Below, one piece after another: positions 1 to 7,494 of a DNA stretch of 32,677 bases. The stretch's first letter is position 1. Every line of letters starts with the position of its first letter. This DNA is from Rhizonema sp. PD38. Its GTDB lineage: Bacteria; Cyanobacteriota; Cyanobacteriia; Cyanobacteriales; Nostocaceae. The position numbers and the translations under genes are program-made. The DNA lies in assembly GCA_029379285.1 (NCBI GenBank), contig JAQYWP010000002.1, positions 1-32,677 on the forward strand, given 5' to 3'. Under the pieces are notes generated by a model. That model searched no databases and had not been told where the DNA came from. It saw only the letters and a list, made by a program, of their open reading frames with translations.

Positions 1-288
1 ATTATATATATATTGGTGAATTATACTGCTAATTTACTCCCTTGGGTAGGGGTAAATCGTTGCATTTTTATATACCACTACATGACTGGTGTGGTATTTG
101 CGTTTTTAGCGATCGCCTGGCTTGTAGATCGGTGGCTTTTCAGTTATCGTAAAGAACTCCGTGCGATCGGTGTCACCATTACCTTTCTCATTTTAGGCAG
201 CTTAGTTTTCTGGATGCCTATTTATTTGGGTTTACCCCTTACCTCTGATGGTTATAGACTGAGAATGTGGTTTAACTCTTGGATTTAA
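1..288 (+). CDS. Protein-O-mannosyltransferase family glycosyltransferase, C-terminal end (partial)
   Basis: The frame is open to the left edge, so only the last ~95 codons are present. The residues NLLPWVGV, the CxFxYHYM stretch, two hydrophobic helices (about FAFLAIAWLV and ITFLILGSLVFWMPIYLG) and the ending RMWFNSWI match the C-terminal membrane region of GT39/PMT-type enzymes. These transfer mannose from a polyprenyl-phosphate carrier to proteins in or outside the plasma membrane. A TTG at 13 is not a credible start because coding continues upstream. The stop codon (286-288) lies inside a 39-bp sequence that recurs 1.2 kb downstream. Family call is from recalled consensus; the catalytic N-terminal part is outside the window. 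Confidence 0.75.
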   Translation: MIYILVNYTANLLPWVGVNRCIFIYHYMTGVVFAFLAIAWLVDRWLFSYRKELRAIGVTITFLILGSLVFWMPIYLGLPLTSDGYRLRMWFNSWI

Positions 289-308
289 CTGATCAAAGTT
301 AACTTTCT
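270..308 (+). repeat. Left copy of 39-bp direct repeat (3' end of mannosyltransferase gene)
   Basis: This segment covers the last codons and stop of the mannosyltransferase gene plus 20 bases downstream. It matches 1487-1525 at 37 of 39 positions (differences at 289 and 291). The two copies are in direct orientation 1217 bp apart and enclose the DUF6932/HTH pair. A duplicated gene 3' end is the layout expected for attL/attR of an integrated islet, but no integrase is seen between the copies. Confidence 0.85.
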
Positions 309-501
309 GAAGTTGATGCCTCAAAGTAGATAGATTTTAAGAAGTCAAAGAGCAATGAAACTTGACAAAACAAATTATAGATACAGTATCTATTTAACAT
401 CAAAATATGATAAAATATAACATTAGCATTTTTTAAGTAATATGTAAAATACTTTGAGCTCTAATAGCAGCTAACTAAAATATTTGTAATGGTGTGAGTT
501 A

Positions 502-939
502 ATGATTCCGGATTTTGACGAGAATGGCAATTTGCCATCCGGGGTACATTAGGCTGAATGGGAGGAGTTTGAGGAACGATTTGGTAATAATTTGACCAGA
601 CAACTGATGATCACTGGTTTGGAACTGGCCATGAGACAATTAAAACTAGCTGGTTGTCGAATAATTTTTATAGATGGCAGTTTTGTGAGTCGCAAACAAA
701 AACCTGGAGATTTTGATGCCTGCTGGGAAGACAATGGAGTTGATATTAATAAGTTGAAATTAATAGCTCCTACTTTATATAATTTTGCGCTACGACGTAC
801 TGAACAAAAAATTAAGTATAAGGGTGAATTTTTTCCAGCTAATTATCCAGCAAACGATTCTGGTACACCATACATAGATTTTTTTCAATTTGATACAAGA
901 ACGAATAAGCGCAAAGGAATTATTGCTATAGATTTATAA
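502..939 (+). pseudogene. DUF6932-like minimal nucleotidyltransferase, interrupted by an in-frame TAG
   Basis: From ATG 502 the frame reads MIPDFDENGNLPSGVH, then TAG at 550-552, then continues in the same frame as AEWEEFEERFGNN through to the stop at 937-939. The sequence before the TAG fits the usual DUF6932 N-terminus (MIPxFDENGxLPPGIH), and family members, as I recall them, often have Trp after this His, so TGG to TAG is a simple explanation. The rest keeps the family length. The core IDGSF, nine residues, then DFD fits the nucleotidyltransferase signature hG[GS]x(9-13)Dh[DE]h, and YIDFFQFD could give the third acidic strand. A shorter product could start at TTG 592 and would keep the GS/DxD motif. 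The HTH gene follows within 12 bp. Seen: stop and motif. Inferred: MNT-like activity and loss of function. Confidence 0.75.
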
Positions 940-950
940 AGGTGAAAATT

Positions 951-1466
951 ATGATGATAAAAAACGAGCAGGAGTACCATACAACTAAAGAATGGTTGCA
1001 AAGATTTGAACAGTCATTAGCGGAATTGGATAATAATGAAACTTTAAAAGCTGAACCTATACGATGGCAGCTACATAGAGATTCATGCCAAAGTCAAGTT
1101 GATGAGTTAAGAGAAGAAATTGCTGAATATAAAAGATTAACTAGTTGTGATAAGAGCAAGCCTATTCAAATTAAGGTAGAATCTTTTAATAAGCTACCAA
1201 ATGCTTTAATAAAAGCCAGGATAGCTGCTTCGTTGAGTCATAAAGAACTGGCTAATCTATTAGGAATTGAAGAACAAAAGGTGAAGGAGTACGAGGATAG
1301 CGATTATCAATGTGCTAGTTTTATCGAAATCCTCGAAGTCAGTACAGTGCTGGGCGTAGAATTTGAAAGTGCTATTGTGAGGATAGATTTTGACGAGATA
1401 GAAAACGTGAAACAAACTATCCAAAAGTGGAATAAAGGAAGAGTAAATGTTTCAAGTACAACCTGA
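951..1466 (+). CDS. HTH (XRE-like) protein paired with DUF6932
   Basis: A protein of about 171 residues. The N-terminal half (IKNEQEYHTTKEWLQRFEQSLAEL onward, to about residue 60) is charged and helical, with coiled-coil character. Residues around 83-138 form an XRE-type helix-turn-helix with the pattern RIAASLSHKELANLLGIEEQKVKEYE, followed by a helix (EILEVSTVLGVEF). ATG 951 is chosen because aaagg at 938-942 sits about 8 bases before it; GTG 942 and ATG 954 are alternatives. The start lies 11 bp after the upstream stop, so the two genes are probably co-transcribed. Genes of this type commonly sit beside DUF6932 genes, so it is probably the DNA-binding or antitoxin partner; that role is inference. 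Confidence 0.7.
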   Translation: MMIKNEQEYHTTKEWLQRFEQSLAELDNNETLKAEPIRWQLHRDSCQSQVDELREEIAEYKRLTSCDKSKPIQIKVESFNKLPNALIKARIAASLSHKELANLLGIEEQKVKEYEDSDYQCASFIEILEVSTVLGVEFESAIVRIDFDEIENVKQTIQKWNKGRVNVSSTT

Positions 1467-1486
1467 ACAGATCGGCATATCTGGTA

Positions 1487-1525
1487 GTTTAACTCTTGGA
1501 TTTAATTTATCAAAGTTAACTTTCT
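1487..1525 (+). repeat. Right copy of 39-bp direct repeat
   Basis: Same sequence as 270-308 with two substitutions. It would encode a vestigial FNSWI-stop tail identical to the mannosyltransferase C-terminus but is detached from any gene. It marks the right border of the islet, 34 bp before the Uma2 start. Confidence 0.85.
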
Positions 1526-1559
1526 AAGATTTACCTGTACGAAGTGAGGCAAGATCCTG

Positions 1560-2027
1560 ATGACTCAAGCCAAGCCACGTTTCAAAACGATAGAGGAATA
1601 CCAGAACTATGACGATGCAACCGACACCCGCTACGAATTGGTTGATGGGGTGCTGGTAGAAATGGGTGCTGAAAGTACGCTCAACACTCAAATCGCAGTT
1701 TTCTTGTTATTGACGTTCTCGTGCCTTGGTCTTTCCGACGAGCGCTTAGGCGTGAAACAGCAAATTGCAGTGAGCGATCGCAAAGTGACTGCGAGAGAGC
1801 CGGATTTGATTGTACATTCGGTCGAATCAGAGGCAGCGATCAACGGGAAATCTCAGGCATTACTCAGGTTTGAGATGCCAGCACCGCTCCTTGTTGTCGA
1901 AGTGGTTTCACCCGGAAACCCCGGTGAAGAGAATTATGAGCGCGACTATGTTGAAAAACCCCAAGAGTATGCAGCACGAGGCATTTCTGAATTCTGGCAG
2001 ATTGACCCAGAACAACAATCCTCATAA
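1560..2027 (+). pseudogene. Uma2 family endonuclease, 3'-truncated
   Basis: Uma2 (DUF820) proteins have a PD-(D/E)XK nuclease fold and are abundant in cyanobacteria; their role is unclear. The N-terminus is typical (TIEEYQNYDDATDTRYELVDG), with REPDLIV supplying the metal-binding Asp and LLVVEVVSPG the Glu, then QEYAARGISEFWQIDP. The family usually continues 30-50 residues beyond the IDP motif, but this frame ends after EQQSS at 155 residues. The break coincides with the point where the converging CHAT gene also loses family similarity. Start ATG 1560 has gagg about 12 bases upstream. The nuclease core is present, so residual activity cannot be excluded. Confidence 0.8.
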
Positions 2028-2494
2028 GATCTGCCAGCACCTAGTGCATCATAAAATCCAATGGCAAACTCAATAGCTGCCACATCCCCAATAGTCTGAT
2101 TCATGCCGACAACATAATCAATATGTTGGTGAATTGCCACTGCTTGGATTTGTGAATAACAGGCGTTGAGTACAACACACTCTATCTTGCCTTGAAACAA
2201 TCCAAATAACCTTGCTAGCGATTCTGTACTTGCAAGTTGCACTTGCCCAGAATTATTCTCTAAAGCTAAGCCATTGCTACCTGAACCATGCCCACAAAAG
2301 TGAACAATCGCTGGTTGACATTCCAACAGTGCGCGGCGCAGATCTTCAACTCGTATTGCCCAGGAGGTGACGATTTCAAACTGCTCTCGATTTTTAGCAC
2401 GTTTTAGCGCCGCCTGAATTTCCCGTACCTCTTGATCTAGACGCAGTCTACTTATATCTTTAGGATTCGCTGATAATATTAAGATTTTTTTCAT
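1946..2494 (-). pseudogene. CHAT-domain (caspase-like) protease, 3'-truncated
   Basis: The sequence KKILILSANPKD at the N-terminus is typical of cyanobacterial CHAT proteins. IVHFCGHGSG carries the catalytic His and VVLNACYSQ the catalytic Cys, so the His/Cys pair of the clan CD peptidase fold is intact. Similarity runs to FYDALGAGRSYED, after which the frame reads unrelated residues (CCSGSICQNSEMP) that are the antisense of the Uma2 gene. Family members continue past this point and often add TPR, NB-ARC or effector domains, so the 3' part is missing. ATG at 2494 is chosen over the upstream TTG at 2515 because MKKILIL is the usual start. It follows the membrane-protein gene by 65 bp on the same strand. 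Confidence 0.8.
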
Positions 2495-2559
2495 TACGTT
2501 AAGTAGGTCGGTCAAGTTTAACTTAAGGTTAAGTCATCATGTTAAATTATTTTTTTTCA

Positions 2560-3108
2560 TCATCTTTGGTTTTGAAAAAATACTTTCAAAATCTGATGCA
2601 TGCCTTCACTTCCTCCTGCAATTACAAATCCTGTTAGAAACGTGTCAATAACACGAAAAACATGTACTTCCCAAATATCTTGAGGAGGAGGAATAATAAA
2701 ACTCTCCAATATTCTAATTCCTAGTACACTAATTAAAATTCCAAAAAACAAGCCTACATAAAGAACTTGCTGTTTTGTTTCTGATTTATATTTTTGCAAT
2801 TCTAAGTTTTCAGAAGAAGATTCCGATTCCGAATTCGCACTCTTGTTTTCTAGTTCAGATTTTTTGGGACACCTGTAAATACTTACTAAAACTTCTAAAG
2901 CTCGTTCCAAAAAAATCGTAATTAATAAGAGTGAAGTTAACAAATGTAAAATATCATCCGATTTAGATTGAGAAATATTAAAGGTTTTAGGGGGTAAGAA
3001 TACTGCTAGTATAATTGTGAAAATAAGTACGATACACAGTCGTAAGATAAAAGATTTATAAGGAATACCCAATATCTTATAATTTTGTAATTTAGACTTA
3101 GAAACCAT
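2560..3108 (-). CDS. Small membrane protein upstream of CHAT gene
   Basis: A protein of about 182 residues with four probable membrane segments: near residues 19-38 (FILRLCIVLIFTIILAVFL), 55-80 (a Leu/Ile-rich helix ending in ERALEVLVSIY), 120-142 (VLYVGLFFGILISVLGIRIL), and a C-terminal one containing TFLTGFVIAGGSEGMHQIL. A Ser/Glu-rich charged linker joins segments 2 and 3. I recognise no named family, though the VIAGGSEGxHxIL end recalls small holin-like or phage-associated membrane proteins. ATG 3108 is preferred over TTG 3129 because gag lies about 9 bases upstream. It precedes the CHAT gene on the same strand, so a joint membrane-effector/protease role is possible but unproven. Confidence 0.6.
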   Translation of the reverse strand: MVSKSKLQNYKILGIPYKSFILRLCIVLIFTIILAVFLPPKTFNISQSKSDDILHLLTSLLLITIFLERALEVLVSIYRCPKKSELENKSANSESESSSENLELQKYKSETKQQVLYVGLFFGILISVLGIRILESFIIPPPQDIWEVHVFRVIDTFLTGFVIAGGSEGMHQILKVFFQNQR

Positions 3109-3369
3109 ACAGTTAGCTCTATCCCTCAATTTTCTACTTCTTATATAGAAGTAAGCGAAATCAACTTATGCACTTAACTCAGATCTTGCACCTTCTCAAT
3201 AAGGGATAAATCGGTAGTGGCCAACCAACGGCACCATAGGCTTTTTGGTCTTTTATTTTCGCAATAAGATGTTGGTGCAAGAAGTAAGTTAACCCGCAGG
3301 TTGCCACCAACAAACCGCATGACCGCCGTCACAACATATGTGACATTATGCTACATTCACTTGATTGAC

Positions 3370-3396
3370 AGGTTTTGTCAATCCTTGACAAAACCT
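3370..3396. repeat. Perfect 12-bp inverted repeat in intergenic space
   Basis: aggttttgtcaa, tcc, ttgacaaaacct forms a perfect 12-bp stem with a 3-base loop. A run of seven T lies 8 bases downstream on the + strand (3404-3410), so it may act as a loose terminator. There is no + strand gene just upstream, so its target is unclear. The rest of 3109-3589 shows no gene-like frame. Confidence 0.6.
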
Positions 3397-3589
3397 ACCA
3401 TCGTTTTTTTCAAAAAATCAAGTAATATTACTAGTTTTATAGTTTTTTAAATATCTAAGTAGTGAATAACTCTGACACTGCCTGTAATGTCTCATTTTTG
3501 TACTTTTAATCTGCTTTTTCTGAGTTTATTCGGCTTTGTGCAAGATATGAGCCTCCCACGGGCGCGATTAACGCTCCCGCAAAATATGA

Positions 3590-3654
3590 AACAAGCACAT
3601 TTTTATGATATTTCTCAAAGCCTTACTGTATAACGGTCATAAAATATGCTTGTT
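3590..3654 (-). terminator. Long imperfect hairpin downstream of trmB
   Basis: aacaagcacatttttatga (3590-3608) pairs with tcataaaatatgcttgtt (3637-3654), with one mismatch and one bulged base and a ~28-base loop. It lies just past the trmB stop on the transcribed strand. It could stabilise or end the trmB transcript, although there is no clear U tract. Confidence 0.4.
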
Positions 3655-3662
3655 AAGAGGAG

Positions 3663-4373
3663 TTAGGAACTTCTTACTCTTTCAAACACAGCACGATAAA
3701 CAGGTTCACCTTTCTTAATAGTATACAATTCTCTTTCGGTGCCTACTGGGAGCGGGTTTTCTGCAAGCCACTCTCCTGTACCCAATCGACGAAAAGCTGG
3801 ATGTGCAGCAAAGCGATCGCACATTTCTACTGCCACAAACTCGATATCAGATTGTAAAAATACAATTCCATGCGGCACCAAATAATCTGCCAGTTCTTGC
3901 ACTAACTCTGGTTGCACAACTCGCCGTTTGGCATGGCGGTTTTTGAACCACGGATCGGGAAATTGAATTGTAACGCGTTGTAAAGTCCCGGTGGGTAGAG
4001 AAGATAAAAGAGGTCTTAATGAATTATTTACATTACAAAACAAATAGTGCAGATTAGTCAATCCCAACTCATCCTGCCACTTATTTGCCTTGTGTACCAA
4101 CGTTTCCCGAATTTCCAAACCGAGAAAATTCCAGTTCGTTTCCACCTGCGCCATATCTAACAAAAAGCCTCCACATGCACATCCAATATCCAGATGCATT
4201 GGTTGATTTAACTGACTATAAACTTTTTCCCACTCAATAGGAGCAAGGGGTGTTTGATACTTTTGTGAAAGTGGATTAACATGTTGACGGACTCGGCGGA
4301 TACGTACCAAAGACTGATTCTCCTTATTTATATAACTCAACTTGGAAGCTGGTAGTGGGAACTCGGGAATCAT
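3663..4373 (-). CDS. trmB: tRNA (guanine-N7-)-methyltransferase TrmB
   Basis: TrmB methylates G46 in the variable loop of tRNAs using S-adenosylmethionine, in the cytoplasm. The 236-residue protein shows the cyanobacterial N-terminal RVRQHVNPLSQKYQ, the SAM-binding LDIGCACGGF, the acidic LGLEIRE loop, IQFPDPWFKNRHAKRRV (the PDPW/KxRHxKRR signature) and the C-terminal FLQSDIEF. The SAM loop has Cys where I expect Arg in related proteins (GCARGG). ATG 4373 gives an N-terminal extension of about 25 residues before RVRQH, and gggaaaaa precedes it. It is divergent from the metallophosphoesterase gene across 134 bp, where promoters for both must lie. Confidence 0.92.
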   Translation of the reverse strand: MIPEFPLPASKLSYINKENQSLVRIRRVRQHVNPLSQKYQTPLAPIEWEKVYSQLNQPMHLDIGCACGGFLLDMAQVETNWNFLGLEIRETLVHKANKWQDELGLTNLHYLFCNVNNSLRPLLSSLPTGTLQRVTIQFPDPWFKNRHAKRRVVQPELVQELADYLVPHGIVFLQSDIEFVAVEMCDRFAAHPAFRRLGTGEWLAENPLPVGTERELYTIKKGEPVYRAVFERVRSS

Positions 4374-4507
4374 TTTTTCCCATCACCCATGACTCATTAC
4401 CTATTAACAGCCTTTACAAGTATTTCACAACTCAAATGAAACTGCTATTAAGGTTATACTCGTTTTGAAAGGGTTGATCCCCAACTTTTAAAATTACTTT
4501 TAATTCA

Positions 4508-5608
4508 ATGATTTCTAATTTTCGCTTTGCTATAGTTAGCGACTTACACATTGCGCTTCCCCATACAATCTGGAATCATCCCAGTCGTTTTCATTTGGTG
4601 GAAGTCAGTATCCCAGCGTTAGAAAGTGTATTAGAACATTTAACACAACTTGATTTAGATTTTCTTTTACTACCAGGAGACTTAACCCAACATGGTGAAC
4701 CAGATAATCATAACTGGTTACACAAACGCTTATCTGAGCTACCTTTCCCAGTTTATGTTGTTCCTGGGAATCATGACGTTCCTGTGATGATGGCCTCGGA
4801 GCAATCAATTGCTTTCAATAATTTCCCGTATTACTATCATAAATTCGGCTACAGCAATCCTGAAAACATTTACTATTCCTGTCAAATATTGCCCGGAGTC
4901 AGGCTGATTGGTTTAAATTCTAACAATTTTAATGAACAGGGAGAGCAGGTCGGGCGTTTGGATGACAAACAGTTAAGTTGGTTAGAAGAGGAGTTGGCTA
5001 CGATTGATGATGAATTAGTACTGGTGATGGTACATCACAACGTCGTCGAGCATTTGCCAGATCAGTCACGCCATCCTATGGCACATCGCTATATGTTAGA
5101 AAATGCCTCCGAACTGTTGCAATTGCTGCGACAAAATAACGTAAAACTGGTGTTTACAGGACATTTGCACGTTCAGGATGTTGCGTATTCTGAGGGAGTC
5201 TACGATATCACGACAGGTTCTTTAGTAAGCTTTCCTCACCCTTATCGAGTTTTGGAGTATCGTCAGGATAACTACGGTAGAGAATGGTTGCAAGTTTTAT
5301 CGTATCGAGTGAAATCAATACCTGATTTTCCCAATTTGCAACAAGCTTCGCGTCAGTGGATGGGCGATCGCAGTTTCCCCTTTCTAGTCAAGCTACTGAC
5401 TTTACCTCCTTTAAACCTATCATTAGCTCAAGCACAAGAACTAGCTCCAACCTTACGAGATTTCTGGGCAAATATTGCTGATGGAGATGCTGTCTTGGAT
5501 TATACCGACTTTCCCCAAGATCTCCGCCACTACTTTGAAAAATATGGCGCAATCTCTCCAACAGGTTCTCTCTCCTTGATCGATAACAACACAACACTAT
5601 TGCTCTAG
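4508..5608 (+). CDS. Calcineurin-like metallophosphoesterase (CpdA/Icc-like)
   Basis: The dimetal phosphoesterase motifs appear in order: SDLHIA near the N-terminus, LLPGDLTQHGE, VVPGNHD, VMVHHNVVEH and FTGHLHVQD. These ligate two metals and the substrate phosphate. The spacing resembles class III cyclic-nucleotide phosphodiesterases, but the substrate cannot be read from sequence. At 366 residues it is longer than CpdA (about 275); the extra ~90 C-terminal residues have no recognised motif. A tatact box at 4455-4460 could be a -10 element. No membrane segment or signal peptide is seen, so it is probably cytoplasmic. Confidence 0.85.
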   Translation: MISNFRFAIVSDLHIALPHTIWNHPSRFHLVEVSIPALESVLEHLTQLDLDFLLLPGDLTQHGEPDNHNWLHKRLSELPFPVYVVPGNHDVPVMMASEQSIAFNNFPYYYHKFGYSNPENIYYSCQILPGVRLIGLNSNNFNEQGEQVGRLDDKQLSWLEEELATIDDELVLVMVHHNVVEHLPDQSRHPMAHRYMLENASELLQLLRQNNVKLVFTGHLHVQDVAYSEGVYDITTGSLVSFPHPYRVLEYRQDNYGREWLQVLSYRVKSIPDFPNLQQASRQWMGDRSFPFLVKLLTLPPLNLSLAQAQELAPTLRDFWANIADGDAVLDYTDFPQDLRHYFEKYGAISPTGSLSLIDNNTTLLL

Positions 5609-5670
5609 AAGAGCGCAGGTTCTCCCACCGTTAACCCGAAGGGTATAACGGGGCTCACGGCGCTCGTACA

Positions 5671-5774
5671 GGAGTGAGGAATCAGTAAAACTTTTTAGTT
5701 TTGGCTTATGTACGGGCGGGTTTGACAGGACTTTGCGTTTACTCACTCCTTCCTCTCTCATTAAACCCGCCCCT
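5671..5774. repeat. Dispersed intergenic repeat between two convergent genes
   Basis: The segment has ggagtgaggaat at 5671-5682 and tacgggcgggtttgaca at 5711-5727. Both strings recur identically after guaA (10855 and 10971). Here ggagtgag pairs with ctcactcc (5742-5749), and gggcgggttt (5714-5723) pairs perfectly with aaacccgccc (5763-5772), the latter ending at the FIST stop codon. It could terminate transcription from either side. Confidence 0.65.
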
Positions 5775-6990
5775 ACTCCCCAATCTGCGTTTCTCGACAA
5801 ATTCCAAATACAGAAGTGTAATTATGTAGGAAGGTACTGCCACCAACAGGACCAATTTCACCGCCGCAGAAAAAGCCCGTCAGAGGAATATCGTTGAGGT
5901 AGCGCTGAAAGATTTGAGAATCAAAATTGGGTTTTCCATACAATCCTTCGCCTCTCCCCATACAGGAAAACATAAAAGCACCAAAGGCATTAGGTGTGGA
6001 AACTTGTTGTTGATACCTCAAAAGGAGGAATTCCAAATCTTCAGCAGAAGATTTCGCATCGCGCAGGTGGAACTGTATACGTTGTCCGGGACGGACATAA
6101 TCGTTAATGGCGATCGCCCCTGCTGATGGTTCTACGCCTAATATGTTACGAATTAAAAAGTCTCCCTGCTGCAAATCTTGCTTGAATTCATCCATTGCCA
6201 CGCCCACAAACAGAAAGTGCTGTGCCAGTATTCGGTCTTCTTCACTGAGATTGGCAATTAAATCTCGTAACACCACCAGTGGCACTTGTTCGTCGAGTTC
6301 CAAGACGATATTGCGTTCGCCTTTTGTCACTTGGTACGGCTTCCCGATCGGTCGGCATCCTTGGGCAACAATAGTTTCTAAAACGATATTGCCACTCAAA
6401 GCTAAGCCAACTGTTCCTTCCCGATACAAGCGATCATTACAAAATAAACCAATGGAACCCCCAATACCGCCACCGCTTGCCTGTCCCCCTACTTTTACCG
6501 ATCCGGGATAAGCATAATCTAGCCCCTGCAATAAATCGATAATTCCAGAAGAGAAAGAATCAGAGAGCAAGATAAACTGAGGAGTTGGAGACGGAGGCAC
6601 ACCAGTCAAATCGATCCAAGCATTTGGCGGCCCATCCAGATCGGGTAATTTTTCTGTCACAACATGAAAGGCTTGAACATTCACTCCCGGAAGATGTGCC
6701 AAAGTTAGACATAAGGCTGGTTCTGCTTCCAGTTCTTGAGTTTGCCCCCACGATGAAGTCCCAATAACACCACCACCGCTACAACCAATTAACACAGGTA
6801 CTGAGAGCTTTTCGGCGAGGAGAGGTATCAACCGGGAATACTCACTCGTAAAAGCAGACGAAATGAACACCAGTCCTAAGTCCGCAGGTGCCGTCAACGA
6901 AGAACGAGCCCGTTGTACCACATCTGCAACAGCCGCTTCTAGAGAAGGACGGGTTGATAGGGCGTTTGTCCACTGCATTTGGTCTGCCAT
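5773..6990 (-). CDS. FIST N- and C-domain protein
   Basis: A 405-residue protein with FIST_N features in the first half (LGLVFISSAFTSEY, VPVLIGCSGGGVIG, then PQFILLSDSFSSGIIDLLQGL and VKVGGQASGGG) and FIST_C features in the second half (GAFMFSCMGRG, LTGFFCGGEIGPVGG, LHNYTSVFGI). FIST proteins are thought to be small-ligand sensors, sometimes linked to signal transduction; the ligand here is unknown. No kinase, GGDEF or membrane domain is attached, so this is a stand-alone soluble form. ATG 6990 gives the expected length. It converges with the metallophosphoesterase gene across a repeat-filled spacer. Confidence 0.85.
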   Translation of the reverse strand: MADQMQWTNALSTRPSLEAAVADVVQRARSSLTAPADLGLVFISSAFTSEYSRLIPLLAEKLSVPVLIGCSGGGVIGTSSWGQTQELEAEPALCLTLAHLPGVNVQAFHVVTEKLPDLDGPPNAWIDLTGVPPSPTPQFILLSDSFSSGIIDLLQGLDYAYPGSVKVGGQASGGGIGGSIGLFCNDRLYREGTVGLALSGNIVLETIVAQGCRPIGKPYQVTKGERNIVLELDEQVPLVVLRDLIANLSEEDRILAQHFLFVGVAMDEFKQDLQQGDFLIRNILGVEPSAGAIAINDYVRPGQRIQFHLRDAKSSAEDLEFLLLRYQQQVSTPNAFGAFMFSCMGRGEGLYGKPNFDSQIFQRYLNDIPLTGFFCGGEIGPVGGSTFLHNYTSVFGICRETQIGE

Positions 6991-7494
6991 GAGTTTTACG
7001 GCTAGTATTTCTTGATGTTTACATCCTATAGGACATTAATTGCATCATACATAATGTTGATGCTTACCTTTTATATCCCACGAGAGTTCATTCAATCTAT
7101 CTCAAGAATGTTACATAAGGTTATTATTAACTACATATAAGGATATTGTATAATTCATATTTTTTAGGATTGCCGAGCAAATCTTAAAATATAAAGGTGA
7201 ATATACTATAGAACCAAAAGTTTACTATATCTAGTTATTAAGCATTCTTCGCGTTTATCTATCAGCCCCTATGACTTGTCAGAGTTACATTTCATCCGTG
7301 AAGATTTACAAAACCCTCGTTTTCACGAACCATTTGAGTAGGGGCAGTCTGGGCGCTCATGCTTAGATTAAGAATAAACACCAAACTAGCAGATAAATGA
7401 GTAGAATGGTAATACATAGTGCAACAAACTGTCTTCTTTGAACTTTTTCTATACTAGTATTAACAACACACACAAAACTAAGGCAAGGAATAAC
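6991..7494. other. AT-rich intergenic region between FIST gene and cp12
   Basis: No convincing gene. A short + strand frame ends at 7341 with SPYDLSELHFIREDLQNPRF then HEPFE and a TAG. It reads like coding sequence but has no start codon, with a TGA about 50 codons upstream, so it may be a gene remnant. The cp12 promoter must lie in the 3' part; no standard -35/-10 pair could be chosen. Confidence 0.4.

Noticed and set aside
3304-3365. gtcaca-acata-tgtgac inverted repeat as a CRP-type (SYCRP1) operator
   Set aside because: The half-sites are in the opposite order to the TGTGA-N6-TCACA consensus and the spacer is 5 bp.
5597-5800. Minus-strand frame between the metallophosphoesterase and FIST genes
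   Set aside because: It is composed of the intergenic repeat and overlaps both gene ends; the residues show no conservation pattern.
7437-7460. ttgaac ... tatact as the cp12 promoter
   Set aside because: The spacing between the two hexamers is only about 7 bases, far from the usual 16-18.
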